DNA of 64,000 bases. Origin: Spiroplasma kunkelii CR2-3x (GTDB taxonomy: Bacteria; Bacillota_I; Bacilli_A; Mycoplasmatales; Mycoplasmataceae). The notes under the pieces are model-generated. The model worked only from the letters and a program-made list of their open reading frames with translations. It was not told where the DNA came from and ran no database searches. Positions within the stretch are counted from its first letter, which is position 1. Each line of letters begins with the position of its first letter. The DNA lies in assembly GCF_001274875.1 (NCBI RefSeq), contig NZ_CP010899.1:248001-312000 (forward strand), written 5' to 3'. Positions 46,532 through 56,961 of the stretch are shown here, one piece after another. Position numbers and translations under genes: made by a program.

Positions 46532-47818
46532 TTACACCTCTTGTCGTAAAATACGAACACTATTAATTAGTATATTAGAACCATCTGAACCATTAGTTAA
46601 ATAAACCCGACCACCAGAATTATATAAAGTAATACTATAAGGGGTTTTATCCATATCATCAATAAAACAAGTTGCTTGATGTTTTGATGAAAAATAAGGT
46701 GGTTCAAGTCATAACATACCTTCAGCACCTTTACGAATAGTTGGTGATAATCATACTTGATAACGGTATTTTTCTGAAAATTCAGGAATATCAATAAACT
46801 TAACACTATCAGTTGTAAATGATGGTATTGGAACTGATTCTCATATTAATTTTTTACCTATTCCCTCAAGTATTTTTTGAACAACTTCAACTGTAAATTT
46901 TAATTCCCAATCTTTACTCAAAGATAACTTGTCTTCTTCAATATCAAAATCATCTGATATTAATAACCCTATACTACCATCATCTTCATCTACAAATAAT
47001 GGTACATTAACTTCTACTGGTTCACTTTCTTTTGCTTTTCAAACATTATCTTCATAGTAAATTGTGTCATTATCAAATGGAACTGATAATTCATTATTAG
47101 AATTATATACAATACTTTTATTATTAAGTTTAATGGAAATATTTTTTATATAATTATTAATAAAATTCCCTAATAATTGTTGTGATATTTCAATTTGTCA
47201 TATTCCACTTTTTTCAGTACTAGATCATGGAATAATTGATAAAGTATTAGATGTAAACATACTTTTTTTTCATACATATTTAGCATCTGCTTCACTTAAC
47301 ATAATTGGTCTATCTTTATGATTAGTATCATATTTCCCAAATCCATTATTATATTGATTTGTAAAACCATAATTATCTGGATTTATTTTAGTTAATGTTT
47401 GAGACTTATAAAACTTTGCTTTTTCTAATAAACTAATAATATCAGGTGAAAATTCTATTTTCATATTAGTAGGATATGTATAACTGGTAATACCATCACT
47501 ACTACTTTCACCACCAGTTGAATATTCAATCCCAGTTCTTATTAAATATTGAGTTTGTAGACAACAAGCAATTTTTACATAATTAATCCGTTTTTTATCA
47601 ATTTCACTATTAGGATCAAGTAAAGGAAACTCAGTTTCTAAACGATAACCACAAATACTATCTAATTGTAAACTTGCTCTTGTAATACCTTCAATTAAAT
47701 AATTTGAAATAGTATCATCATAAAGTTTTTTACCATATTGTGCTACTAATTTATCAAAACCCTCTCAATTTTTAAACTCTTCTAATGTTATTAATTTAAA
47801 ACTTTCTAATTTATTCAT
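46532..47818 (-). CDS. Head-tail adaptor-like phage structural protein
   Basis: 428 residues, ATG 47818. Residues 1-110 (ESFKLITLEEFKNWEGF, NYLIEGITRASLQLDSICGY, KRINYVKIACCLQTQYLI) look like a small helical head-tail connector/adaptor domain. Residues about 180-428 are beta-rich and Trp-containing (SIIPWSSTEKSGIWQIEI, YRYQVWLSPTIRKG), like a tail or fibre domain. The fusion is unusual, as adaptors are commonly near 100 residues. Identification by pattern only. Confidence 0.5.
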
Positions 47819-47848
47819 AATTTACCTCTATGCATCACCATCATAAAC

Positions 47849-47870
47849 AAAAAAAGCCTTTTTAGACTTT
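47849..47870 (-). terminator. Rho-independent terminator (- strand)
   Basis: On the - strand AAAGTC/GGCTTT with one G-T pair, loop of As, then seven Ts, at the end of the gene at 47862-48200. Confidence 0.6.
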
Positions 47871-48200
47871 AATTGTTTTATCTGATAACTTAATATCTTT
47901 TTTAGAAATTGATTTTTTGGCTCTTTGTAATTTAACAATATGATTAAACTCTTCTTCACTAATAGGTTTATTTGTTTCTAATACTTGTGCTCATTCTGTA
48001 TTACCAAGACCTAAAGTATTAGCAGTTTGTAATAAACCTAAATGAATAGCATCTAATGTTTCTTGTCCTACCACTTTATTTGTAGATTCTTTAACTTTAT
48101 TTTTAATTATTTTTTTAATTAAAAGTTCTAATCCTTTATAACCTAAAATACCACCAAAACCAATTCCAGCTCCAATACCAATTAAAACCTCATAACTCAT
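47862..48200 (-). CDS. Small membrane protein, holin-like position (112 aa)
   Basis: ATG 48200. One Gly-rich hydrophobic N-terminal segment (YEVLIGIGAGIGFGGILGYK, residues 3-22) followed by basic helical sequence. Single-span holin or scaffold-like protein are options; there is no diagnostic motif. Divergent from the + gene at 48317 across a palindromic control region. Confidence 0.5.
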
Positions 48201-48316
48201 ATTTAATCTTTTTTTCCTAATTTTGACATAACCATCTTAACATCAAGATAAAATTTGTCCACCACTTATTTAAAAAAAGATGTTAAGATGATGACAATTA
48301 AGGAAAGAGGGAAAAT
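48201..48316. promoter_or_regulatory. Divergent control region with long inverted repeats
   Basis: CATCTTAACATC at 48233-48244 and GATGTTAAGATG at 48279-48290 are a perfect 12-bp inverted pair; similarity extends outward (CCTAATTTTGACATAAC versus ATGACAATTAAGG reversed), making arms of about 25 bases. The centres are 46 bases apart. Each arm lies near the start of one divergent gene, so one factor could silence both promoters. Confidence 0.65.
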
Positions 48317-48535
48317 ATGAATAAAATAATGATTATTGAAAAAGAAACATTAACCGGAAGAGAAACAAACAATTTTAAAATGGAAGAGTATTTCCCATTT
48401 AAAAATGAAAATGGAAGAATATTAATTGGTGATGATAAATTAGTAAATACCAAAAAATTAAAAATAGAAATAGATACTTATAATTTAGATGATGCTATTG
48501 AATTCTTACAAGAATGCAAAAAAGAAGAAAAGTAA
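48317..48535 (+). CDS. Small phage protein (72 aa)
   Basis: ATG 48317 after AAGGAAAGAGGG. Mixed charged sequence (MNKIMIIEKETLTGRETNNF), ends in an acidic helix (AIEFLQECKKEEK). Possible regulator at the divergent switch since it is the only + gene there; no HTH is visible. Confidence 0.55.
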   Translation: MNKIMIIEKETLTGRETNNFKMEEYFPFKNENGRILIGDDKLVNTKKLKIEIDTYNLDDAIEFLQECKKEEK

Positions 48536-48547
48536 AATTTTCTCCTT

Positions 48548-48781
48548 TTATTTTTCATACATTGTTAAATCTACATAATTACATTTGTCATAAATAGTTT
48601 GCAATATTTTATCAAATAATTCTGCTTGTCCATTTTCGTTATTAAATTTAGCAAGAACATGTTCTATTTTATTTATTCTTTCGAAAAGATAAATTGAAAA
48701 ATCTTCTGATATTTCAGATCTTATTTTACGAATTGTAAAATTATCAGCACTTATTATTTCATCTTTTTTAATAAAAAACAT
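48548..48781 (-). CDS. Small phage protein (77 aa)
   Basis: ATG 48781 with AAAGGAGGG upstream. Begins MFFIKKDEIISADNF; charged helical middle (SIYLFERINKIEHVLAKF). Convergent with the previous gene. Function unknown. Confidence 0.55.
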   Translation of the reverse strand: MFFIKKDEIISADNFTIRKIRSEISEDFSIYLFERINKIEHVLAKFNNENGQAELFDKILQTIYDKCNYVDLTMYEK

Positions 48782-48837
48782 AGTTTTCCCTCCTTTAATT
48801 AAATTAATAAAGAGGTAAAAACCTTATTCATTCTTAC

Positions 48838-48901
48838 TTGAAATAATTAATTATTAATATATAATATAAAGCAAGAATGATAATCGGGATCATTCTCTTT
48901 T
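48838..48901 (+). ncRNA. Promoter immediately followed by a terminator
   Basis: TTGAAA (48838-48843), 16-base spacer, TATAAT (48860-48865), then AGAATGAT (48874-48881)/ATCATTCT (48889-48896) with loop AATCGGG and a T run. The transcript would be only about 30-35 bases: a tiny RNA, or a constitutive attenuator ahead of the Panacea operon. Confidence 0.4.
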
Positions 48902-48957
48902 TTATTTAACTAAAATAATATTATTATAATAATTTATAAAAAATTAAAATATGGGGT

Positions 48958-49000
48958 TGCATATATTTTATTTTTATTTATATTATATTTATTGTATAAT
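48958..49000 (+). promoter_or_regulatory. Promoter of the Panacea operon
   Basis: TTGCAT (48958-48963) with possible -10 boxes TATATT at about 48,984 and TATAAT at 48,995-49,000, ahead of the AAAAGGGGG ribosome site. Confidence 0.45.
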
Positions 49001-49027
49001 TAAATTAATTAAAAGGGGGTTAAAAAA

Positions 49028-49510
49028 ATGGAAAATTATGGAGTAAAAAACATTGCTAATTATGTATTAAAATTTTTTTATGATAAAGAATATACAGATG
49101 ATGAATTTTCATCATTAGAAATTACTAATTTAAAAATGCAAAAAGTATTGTATTTTTTATATGGTTTTTATTTTTCAGAAACTGGAAAAAGTTTGTTTTC
49201 AGATGATTTTATTGCATGAAAATATGGACCAGTAATAAAAGAAATATATGATATTAATAAAAATAATATAACCAATCCTTATGAAAACTTAAGAAAAGAT
49301 ATTTATTCAAATTATGATTTTAATATAAAAAATATTAATTGAGAAATTATTGATAATATTTTAAATAATATTATAAAACTATCTTCTTGATATTTAGTAA
49401 ATATGAGTCATAAAAAAAATACACCCTGAGAAAAAACAAAAGAAAATGAAATTATTTCTAAAGATTTAATTCATGATTATTTTAAAAATAAAGAACTTAA
49501 AGAAAAATAA
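49028..49510 (+). CDS. Panacea-domain (SocA/DUF4065) antitoxin
   Basis: 160 residues, ATG 49028 after AAAAGGGGG. The Panacea core is clear: SLEITNLKMQKVLYFLYGFY followed by FSETGKSLFSDDFIAWKYGP and VIKEIYD (about residues 30-80), matching the YxxAGxxLxxxxxxAWxYGP pattern of SocA/GepA proteins. Such proteins neutralise diverse toxins as a universal antitoxin fold. The next gene starts 2 bases downstream, the layout of a toxin-antitoxin operon. Several TGA codons as Trp. Confidence 0.85.
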
Positions 49511-49512
49511 TT

Positions 49513-49848
49513 ATGGCAAAAAAATATAAAAATTATATAGTAGTTCCGGAAATTGTTCAAAAAATCAAAATATCTTTTTGTTTAAAATATTTTGATTTTT
49601 CTAATTCAGATTCTTTAAAACAAAATGAATATAAAAAATTTTTTAAATTATTAAAAAATTATAATAATAATAATAATTTATCACAATTAATAAATGACCA
49701 CAGTATAATCATAGAAAAATCAAAATATACAATTAATTTAGCAAAGTCATTAGTAAAAGATGATAACTTTTTTTATAATAATTGTAATGGTAATGTATAT
49801 GATCTTATTAGAGGAAATACTCCACTAAGAATATTTGGAATATTATAA
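49513..49848 (+). CDS. Probable toxin partner of the Panacea antitoxin, new family
   Basis: 111 residues, no TGA codons, starting 2 bases after the antitoxin stop. Basic (pI high by eye), Asn/Lys-rich; begins MAKKYKNYIVVPEIVQKIKI, has a helical middle with FKLLKNYNNNNNLSQLINDH and ends GNVYDLIRGNTPLRIFGIL. The C-terminal RGNTPLRIFGI looks like a conserved functional tail. No RelE, MazF, Fic or HEPN signature is visible. Toxin role rests on operon structure only. Confidence 0.55.
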   Translation: MAKKYKNYIVVPEIVQKIKISFCLKYFDFSNSDSLKQNEYKKFFKLLKNYNNNNNLSQLINDHSIIIEKSKYTINLAKSLVKDDNFFYNNCNGNVYDLIRGNTPLRIFGIL

Positions 49849-49906
49849 AATAAAACTGGTTGTTTTTTTATCTTACAAATTGATGATAAACATAAATCAA
49901 GAAAAT

Positions 49907-49940
49907 AAAAAAGAGGTAATTAAATCTCTTTTTTTATTTA
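49907..49940 (+). terminator. Rho-independent terminator
   Basis: AAAAAGAG/CTCTTTTT stem with a 10-base loop and T run, ending the Panacea operon transcript. Confidence 0.7.
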
Positions 49941-49993
49941 ATTAAATTAAAATAATATGGTATTATGATGACAAAAGGGAGGATAATTCTACG

Positions 49994-50458
49994 ATGAAAA
50001 GATTATTAAGTTTATTAGGTAGTTTAGTAATTGCAGGTTCAGGTACATCAGGTTTAATAAGTTGTAAAAATCCATATATTGAATCTGAATGTGAAAGAAA
50101 CGATAAAGGAAATTGACATCAATTATGCCTTATTGATTTCCCATTCAAAGATATAGATAATAATTATTATATAACAATATGAAGAACATCAAATAATGAT
50201 GATTGAAAAATAAGTATGTTTAAATACGAAACAGAAGATATAATTATTGATCAAAAAGATAATTTTAATCTTGAAATTAATAGTGATATTTCAAATACTC
50301 CACAATTATTAATTAATAAAATTAGTAATAATAAAAAATATCTTATTAAAGAATGATTAAAGGATTTTAATAATGATTTTTTTAAATGATTATATGTATG
50401 AAAAGAAAATTCTATTCCAAATATTCCAAATATTGATAAAGATGGAAATATTGTTTAG
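49994..50458 (+). CDS. Small lipoprotein inside the phage-like element
   Basis: 154 residues; signal peptide with lipobox LISC (Cys24) after MKRLLSLLGSLVIAGSG. Mature part acidic and Trp-rich (NYYITIWRTSNNDDWKISMF). AAAGGGAGGATAATTC precedes ATG 49994. A surface lipoprotein carried as a cargo gene, as in superinfection-exclusion or host-fitness genes of prophages; its function is not known. Confidence 0.65.
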
Positions 50459-50464
50459 AAATAT

Positions 50465-50490
50465 AAAAAGTGCAGTTAGCACTTTTATTT
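50465..50490. terminator. Bidirectional terminator
   Basis: Perfect 8-bp stem AAAAGTGC/GCACTTTT with loop AGTTA, between convergent genes; T-rich on both strands. Confidence 0.8.
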
Positions 50491-53052
50491 TTACTTTAAA
50501 TTTATATTTATAATTTTTGGATTATTAATAAATGTCATTTCTGCATAAGCACCATCTAATGAATAGTGCATATAAATTTCATAACTAATAAGTAATTTTA
50601 AATACATATTTTCTCTATAAAAAACTATTTTAGTATTAAGTTTATAACCTCGCCCTAAATAAGGATTACCTACAAATCATTCTTCATTATTATTAAAAAC
50701 ATTAATACCAGATTCTGTAATTTCACTTAAATTAACTACTATATTTTTTCTTCAATCATAATTATGTTCTGGATCTTTACTTGCTTTACTTGGATAAAAA
50801 TGTCCAAATGCATTAGACATTTGAAAACTAAAATTAGTATAATTGTCTAAAACTGTTTGTCAATTTTTAATTCCAAATTTACCAAAATCAAATAAATTTT
50901 TTTGAATTATATAACTTTTATTTATTCAATTTTGATTTAAATTTTCTGAATTTAATCTTAAATATGTACTAATTTCTGATAAATTAATTTGTACTGGATA
51001 GAAATTAATACTTGGTGGTGGGTCTGGTAATTTTACTGGTCATTCATGAACTATATCATCATCTATATATTGATCTAAATAACTAAGTGAATAAAGAGTT
51101 AATCAATCTCGAACTGAATTATTATATAAAGATGTTGTTTGTAAACTAACAAAATAACTCATAATTGAATATGGGTCATATATATCAATATCATCAGAAA
51201 ACATATAAATACGAACTGCTGTTTTACCTAAATTATAAAACCCAATAGCATCAATTATATAACGACCACTACCTACAATATCAGTTAATAGATTATTACT
51301 TTCCATTGCTGGCAATGATACTGTTTCTTCATTAATTAAATAAATACTATCTTCACTAATAAATCCTTCTGGTATCATTACACTACTAATTTTATAATTT
51401 TTGCCATATTCTTTTTTTGTTTTTTTAGATCAACATGATGCTGTTATTTTATCAGTTAAAGTAAACGCTCAACTTGTATTACTTGCACTAGCACCAATAA
51501 TATCATTTACCTCATCTTGAGTTTTATATCTAAAAGCATCTAATGGGATATTACCTTGATTTTTTGCTTGTGTACCACCACTTTCAACAATAGGCCAGTA
51601 ACTTTCATCATAAAAATTATAATTTGATTTTCCTATAAATAAAGGTATTCCATTATTAATATTTGGATATAAATTATTAGTATTTTTATTTATTTCTTTT
51701 CAATAAATCGGAATACCTAAACTAATTGCATTTAAAAATTTACCAACAACTGGAATATCTCTTTGAGTTCATGCAATACTTTCTGTTACATCTTTTGGTA
51801 AACTAATAATATGATTATTCATAACACTAAATAAATTTAACATATCTTTTAATTGCCCACGATTTTTACTTGGATTAATTTTATTATGTCCAATATCAAA
51901 ATTATATTTAAAATAACCATTTGGTCTAACATCATAATCACGATTAATAACACCATTACCTTTATAATTTAATGCAATATCTTTAATTGTTAAATTATTT
52001 GTATTAGTTGCTTTTGTTAAATCTCTATTAGTATTTAAATAACCTTCATAATTCTTTTTAATTTCTTGGTTTGTTTGACCTTGTTTTCTTTTTAATCAGT
52101 TATCATACTGACCATTAATAGCAGGTATTCCATTTGTTAATAAATAAGTAGTTAATGGTTTTGATGATTTTGTTAGACTATCAGCAACTGGCATTTTTAA
52201 ATCATCAATAAATAATCTACGTTGTGGATATACTTTTTCATTTCATTTCCCTAAATTTTCAATAGGTCGACCAAAAATAACTGGTGCTGAAAAAGCATTA
52301 TTACCTAATAAAGTTAATTGAATACTTTTAATACCATTATCACCAGTAAATTTTTCATTAATTTCATAATCTTTTGTAATACCTAAATCATCTCATATTA
52401 TTTTAGGTATTACATAACCTTCACCTGCTGCTGAAAATTGCACAAATTGCTGAATAGTTTGCCTAGTAGTATTAATATAATCTTTAACATAACTAAAAGT
52501 AATAATTCAATATACTAATTCATTTAAATCATTATATTTTGGTTGAGCATTAGATATAAACATTAATAAATTATCATCAACATCTTCTTTATCAGATTGT
52601 AAAGGAACTAAATAAAATCTTAAAAAATCTTCTCTTTGAAAATTATAAGTAGTTTCAATCGTAATTGTACGATCAAGATATCAAGCATTATATTCACCAA
52701 AATATTCTTCACCACCTAATTTAGAAAATTCAACATTATCATTAATATTAACAATATGACATTTATAAGCATCACCTTTAAATTTTCTTTTAATAGCAAA
52801 ATTATCTAATGCTTTATTAATTTTTTGTAAATTCATAACATAAACATGAAAACCATTTTCATTATTAATTTTTTCTCAAATATCATTAACTGGATAATTA
52901 TTATCGGGATTATCTTTATTAATAAAAACTTGTTTTGTTGCATCTCATAAATAAATTTTTTCAGTACTAGTAATATATAAATAACTAACTTTATCCGTTA
53001 AACTATTTTTAAATTCATTAATAGAATAAGTAAATCAATCTTTATTTTTTTT
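50491..53052 (-). CDS. Large phage structural-type protein, continuous with TerL by -1 shift
   Basis: About 850 residues in the frame ending at TAA 50491. Rich in Asn, Tyr and Trp and beta-strand-like (AWYLDRTITIETTYNF, LVYWIITFSYVKDYINT, RGQLKDMLNLFSVMNNHI, VQINLSEISTYLRL). The first ATG in frame (52836) has no ribosome site, and the frame is open back to the A-run shared with the TerL frame, so it is probably made by frameshift or was fused by deletion. The length and composition fit a tail or knob protein; no firm family. Confidence 0.5.
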
Positions 53053-54023
53053 TTAAAAAAATCATAATTTCAAATATCAGGTATAGCACGAGATCTAATT
53101 TTAATAGCATTTTTTCATTGTGCTATTATTCCTTCTTTCCCAGTAAATATTTGTGACATTTGTGTAAAGTTCTGTGGAACACCATTATTAGGTTGAAAAC
53201 CTTTATCTGTAATATTTACTAAACCAGTTTTAATAATAAATGGAAAAAAGAAATAATTACTTTTAATATCAATATATTGTTTTGTTATATTATCTCATTC
53301 TTTAAATATTCAAGATAATTCTTTTATAGGAATAGGATTGTCTAAATTATACTGTTCATTATTATTTTCATCGGTATATTTTTCATAAGATACTTTTAAA
53401 CTTTTAGAACGAAACATTGAAATTCTTAAATTATTATATCTTTTATCTAATTCTTTATCAGTTAATATTTCTTTTTCTTCAGCATGTATCATTTCATCAG
53501 TTCATGCTGTTATAATACCGCTTCCTTTCCCAACTTTACCCATAATTTTATTACCATTAGCATAACCAGCAAAAGCAATACGAACACCACTAGGAAAAAC
53601 AATTTCTCCACCTTCTTTAACATTTTTAGGTCAAATAATTCCATTTTCATTGTCAGGCCCCAAATCAACTCCATATTTATCATATAAATAATTACATACG
53701 TTAATTGTATCTCCAAAAGTAGTGTCTTCGTGGGTGTTATCATATCTTCGTAAAATGTTGGATGAAGCATCGCTAAAATTACAAGCATAAAATAACTTTT
53801 CTGCTATATGATTTCATGTTTTATTAGTACCACGACCAGCAGACACAAACTTAAAAAAACTTGGCGAAGTAAAATAACGGGCATAACTATCACCAACAAA
53901 GTCTTTAAATACTTCTCAGTCAAAACCAAAATTATAGTCACTAAAATTTAAATCATATTTTTTATTTAAATGTTCATAACTAGTAATCCGTTTTTTGTTA
54001 TTAATTTTAGTAAAATCTTGCAT
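52998..54023 (-). CDS. terL: Terminase large subunit-like ATPase, N-terminal part
   Basis: 341 residues from ATG 54023 (AAGGAGA upstream). Walker A-like SAGRGTNKT at 61-69 (the usual Gly before Lys is Asn), RRYDNTHEDTTFGDTINVC (like the TerL 'R-T...dS' coupling region), beta-hairpin EIVFPSGVRIAFAGYANGNK, and Walker B-like IITAWTDEMIHAEE. This matches Terminase_3-type packaging ATPases. No nuclease domain follows in this frame, which stops at 52998; a -1 shift at 53045-53061 joins it to the large downstream protein. Confidence 0.75.
53045..53061 (-). promoter_or_regulatory. T7A10 run at the TerL frame junction
   Basis: On the - strand the codons GAT TTT TTT AAA AAA AAA ATA contain ten As; slipping one base back leads into the 850-residue frame. 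Long A-runs support RNA polymerase slippage and ribosomal -1 shifts (A-AAA-AAA). Confidence 0.4.
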
Positions 54024-54138
54024 TTTTAAATCTCCTTGCTTTTAAATTTATGATAAGATAAATAAACTTATCAAATATCAAATTAAATATTAATAATGTT
54101 ATATTAAAAATGTTTTTTAAAGATAGGGAATAATTAAG

Positions 54139-55080
54139 ATGGAGTTAAAACAGAATTTGTTAGAAAATTATAAAGAAAATAAAACAATCGAGACACAAAA
54201 TGAAGTTAAAAATTTATTAATTAATAGAGATAATGAGATATTTAAATTATATCAACAAGGACAAATATTACAAGGATATAAGGTTGTATCAAAATTACCA
54301 AAAACAATTCAAACAGAGTATGGAAATATTCCTATAAAAAGACGAAGATATATTAAATATGAAGAAGAAAATAAAAAATATATAAATCGTTACCCCTTAG
54401 ATGAGGAATTAGGTTTAAAAAAATATAAAAGAGTTGAAAAGAATTTAAGAGATAAATATATCTCTTTTTTAGGTGATGGAAAAAGATATAAAGATATTTT
54501 GCATACAACAGAAAATGCTAATATTAGTGAAAAAACAATATCTAATATTTTTAAGAATGCCAATTTAGAAAAAATTGACTATATTAGCAATAAAAATAAC
54601 AATAAAATTAAAATTCCAAATAATGTTTTATATATTCAAATTGACGGAGCTTTTGTTCCTATGCGAGAAAATAAAAAAAGAGTTGAAAAGAAAATATTTT
54701 TTTCAACTATGCATATTGAAGTCTTATTAGATTTTTTAATTTGTCATTTGCCCTATGTTATTGACAACAAAAAGAAATTTTTATTAGAAACCATTGAATT
54801 AATTAAAAATAATAAAGATGGAATTGAAAATCAAGCATTAGAATATAATATTGGTTGTCATGTAGAGGGTGATGTTTCACATTATATTAAAGCTGTTAAA
54901 GGACAAGGGGCAAAAATATATTGTAAAGAAATATTTAATAATATGTTAATTTATTCAATGTTAAGACTTAATAGCAAAATTAACGAAGTTAAAATTGATA
55001 AAACTACTAAAAATAAAGAAAAAATTAAATTTAATATTTTTAATTTAAATCAAAAACAAAATCAATTTTTATCTTTATAA
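54139..55080 (+). CDS. ISLre2/UPF0236-type transposase, probably internally deleted
   Basis: 313 residues versus roughly 400-470 for the family. N-terminal half is typical (TEYGNIPIKRRRYIKYEE, RYPLDEELGL, ISFLGDGKRYKDIL), with the first catalytic Asp in LYIQIDGAFVPMRENKKR. After FFSTMHI the sequence jumps to LLDFLICHLPYVIDNKKKFL and ends with HVEGDVSHYIKAVKGQGAKI and LNSKINEVK. The frame is open, but the missing middle probably makes it inactive. It separates the phage-like element from the plectrovirus fragment. Confidence 0.7.
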   Translation: MELKQNLLENYKENKTIETQNEVKNLLINRDNEIFKLYQQGQILQGYKVVSKLPKTIQTEYGNIPIKRRRYIKYEEENKKYINRYPLDEELGLKKYKRVEKNLRDKYISFLGDGKRYKDILHTTENANISEKTISNIFKNANLEKIDYISNKNNNKIKIPNNVLYIQIDGAFVPMRENKKRVEKKIFFSTMHIEVLLDFLICHLPYVIDNKKKFLLETIELIKNNKDGIENQALEYNIGCHVEGDVSHYIKAVKGQGAKIYCKEIFNNMLIYSMLRLNSKINEVKIDKTTKNKEKIKFNIFNLNQKQNQFLSL

Positions 55081-55225
55081 AAAACTTTTTAAAATTAGTA
55101 ATAACTTTAAAAAGTGATTTTTAGTGTGGAAAAATCATAATTAAAAATTATATTTTTAAAAAAGGTTGATTTTTTTATAAACTTTGTTATCATTTAACCA
55201 TAAGCGAAACTTAATTTGTTTCTAA

Positions 55226-55821
55226 TTACTTAATTTTATTAAAAACCTCAAAATAATATATACTACCAATCTTAAACATACTATTTAATAATTTATCAAA
55301 TTGTAATTTATCATTAATATTTTCACTCAACAAAATATTATTAAAATTTTGTAATTTAAACGCAAAAAAGTTAACTAAAACAGTATCATATTGCAAATTA
55401 TCAATATAACCATTTTCAATAAACGAACTACGATTTTGAAACACTGGCACCAAAGCACTTGCAAAAAACAACTGTAAAAACTTAGATAAATCAAATTGAC
55501 CGTTAAACTGTTGATAATATTTTAAATCTTTCTTGTAAAAAATCAAAATACCATTTATCATTAAACAATAATTTTTTTTGATGTTTTTAAAGTTGGATTA
55601 ATAAAATAATTTGTCTCCAACCAATTTTCAAAAAAACTACTGCGTAAAAACATTGTATTAATAAAATCAGTTTCATTAATACCTTTATCAGTACTATTCT
55701 CTTGTTTAAGCGTATAATGATCTCCATTTAACGGTATAAACGCCGTTAAAGTAATAAATGGAATAACCAAACCTAAAAAACTTAAAATAAATATGGCAAA
55801 TAAAAATAACGATTTTTTCAT
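55226..55821 (-). pseudogene. Plectrovirus large structural protein, N-terminal part
   Basis: ATG 55821 opens a signal-like hydrophobic segment (KKSLFLFAIFILSFLGLVIPF) and runs to a stop at 55561 (86 residues); a second frame starting with an overlapping ATG continues for 111 residues (ILIFYKKDLKYYQQFNGQFD ... NNILLSENINDKLQF) to 55226. Probably the beginning of the same viral gene whose C-terminal part is at 40.1-40.7 kb, split here by a frameshift. Confidence 0.6.
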
Positions 55822-55832
55822 AAACTCAATTC

Positions 55833-56068
55833 CTAACTATACAATGTTTTTGAAACAATAAACCCAACAATATATAAACTTGATATTGTTAACATTAACG
55901 GATGACTAAATAAAATTGCCATTCTACCAAATAATAAAATCAACCAAGTATCAGAATTATATAAATCAATAATAATATTTTTGCTGATGTAAATTGATTA
56001 ATAATAACAGTAATAAAACCATTACCAAATATAGCAATTGCTGCTACAAATAAAACTAATTTAATCAT
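55833..56068 (-). pseudogene. Plectrovirus small membrane protein, frameshifted
   Basis: ATG 56068 after [29 protein letters not shown] is followed, after a +1 shift near 55,980, by [19 protein letters not shown] and [19 protein letters not shown], giving about 79 residues with two to three spans. Unshifted, the frame gives a 57-residue hydrophobic product ending at 55895. Confidence 0.6.
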
Positions 56069-56153
56069 TATTTATGCACCCTCCTATATCCTTGTTCTCT
56101 TGTTTTTGTTTGTTTTGCTAAAACTTGATAATTGTTTTTTATTACGATTAATT

Positions 56154-56198
56154 TTAAATAATAACAACACTAAATATTGTCGTTAATCAAGTTGGCAT
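56154..56198 (-). pseudogene. Plectrovirus tiny protein, probably frameshifted
   Basis: ATG 56198 after GAGGAGATGTAAT codes MPTWLTTIFSVVII then stops; another frame would add a basic tail (FKINRNKKQLSSFSKTNKNK) to make a span-plus-basic-tail protein, the plan of filamentous-phage coat proteins. Confidence 0.45.
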
Positions 56199-56251
56199 AT
56201 TACATCTCCTCATTGAATAAATTACCGCTAATAAATTATGCGGATAATTTA

Positions 56252-56362
56252 TTAATTTTCTTTTACATTATTAATTACTATTTTATTTACAGTATTAATA
56301 ACAATATCTTTTGCATATTTAATTACTAATGACCGCAAATTAAAATAATGTTTCTTTTCAAT
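56252..56362 (-). CDS. Small plectroviral protein (36 codons)
   Basis: Homologue of the frame at 36137-36241, starting at ATT 56362 (inferred) after the ribosome site in the hairpin at 56367-56390. Codes EKKHYFNLRSLVIKYAKDIV and a short tail. Role unknown. Confidence 0.45.
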   Translation of the reverse strand: MEKKHYFNLRSLVIKYAKDIVINTVNKIVINNVKEN

Positions 56363-56366
56363 AAAA

Positions 56367-56390
56367 AATCAACTCCTTTCTGAGTTGATT
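56367..56390 (-). promoter_or_regulatory. Viral hairpin with embedded ribosome site, second copy
   Basis: AATCAACTC/GAGTTGATT with loop AGAAAG on the - strand; identical stem and loop to 36109-36132. Confidence 0.65.
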
Positions 56391-56504
56391 TGTTGCAATT
56401 TGATTACAAAATGCAAATTAAAAAATATTTTACAATAAAAAACAGTTTATAAAATAGTAATAATTTAAAATAATAAATTTAGAAATAAAAAAGTAGCTTT
56501 TATT

Positions 56505-56921
56505 TTATCCTAAAATAGAAAACACAACAGCAGAAATTAAAGCAAAACCAAAGTTAATTCCAAGTGTAGCAAGTATAATAAAATCTTTTTTCTTTAAATA
56601 TCATATATAACCATTATATTCCGTTTCCAAATGTGAATATTTTGTAATAATATAAAAACCAAGGTCTGCTTGTCAGGGTGCTAATTCTTTTGTTGTATTT
56701 AGTTTTCGGAGTGGATTTTTAACTAGAATTCAGTTAGTAATAAACATTACTAAAATAATAATAATTAGAATACCAAAGAAAATTTGCGATAAGTCACTAT
56801 TACTTAACTGTAATTGTTTTTGACATAATATTAGTGGCGTCATGATGCTAACTTGGATTAATAAAAAAATAATATTAGTAATTAAACTAATAATTCAAAA
56901 ATTTTTAAGAGATGTTTTCAT
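56505..56921 (-). CDS. Small membrane protein (138 aa)
   Basis: ATG 56921. Three to four hydrophobic spans: NFWIISLITNIIFLLIQVSI, FFGILIIIILVMFITNWIL, and DFIILATLGINFGFALISAV. Between spans two and three lies a cytoplasmic loop (NPLRKLNTTKELAPWQAD). Unbroken frame with four TGA codons. Family not recognised; it follows the nitroreductase gene on the - strand. Confidence 0.65.
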
Positions 56922-56961
56922 TAGTTAATTAAATTTTTTAGGAAAATTTTTATTAAGTAAG

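Larger units (their letters stand above)
55137..56395 (-). mobile_element. Plectrovirus (SpV1-like) segment, - orientation
   Basis: Contains, read leftward from 56395: hairpin 56367-56390, a 36-codon gene, three small hydrophobic-protein genes and the 5' part of a large structural gene, ending at a sequence identical in plan to 35953-36050. It is an incomplete integrated or rearranged virus; genes are mostly frameshifted. Confidence 0.75.
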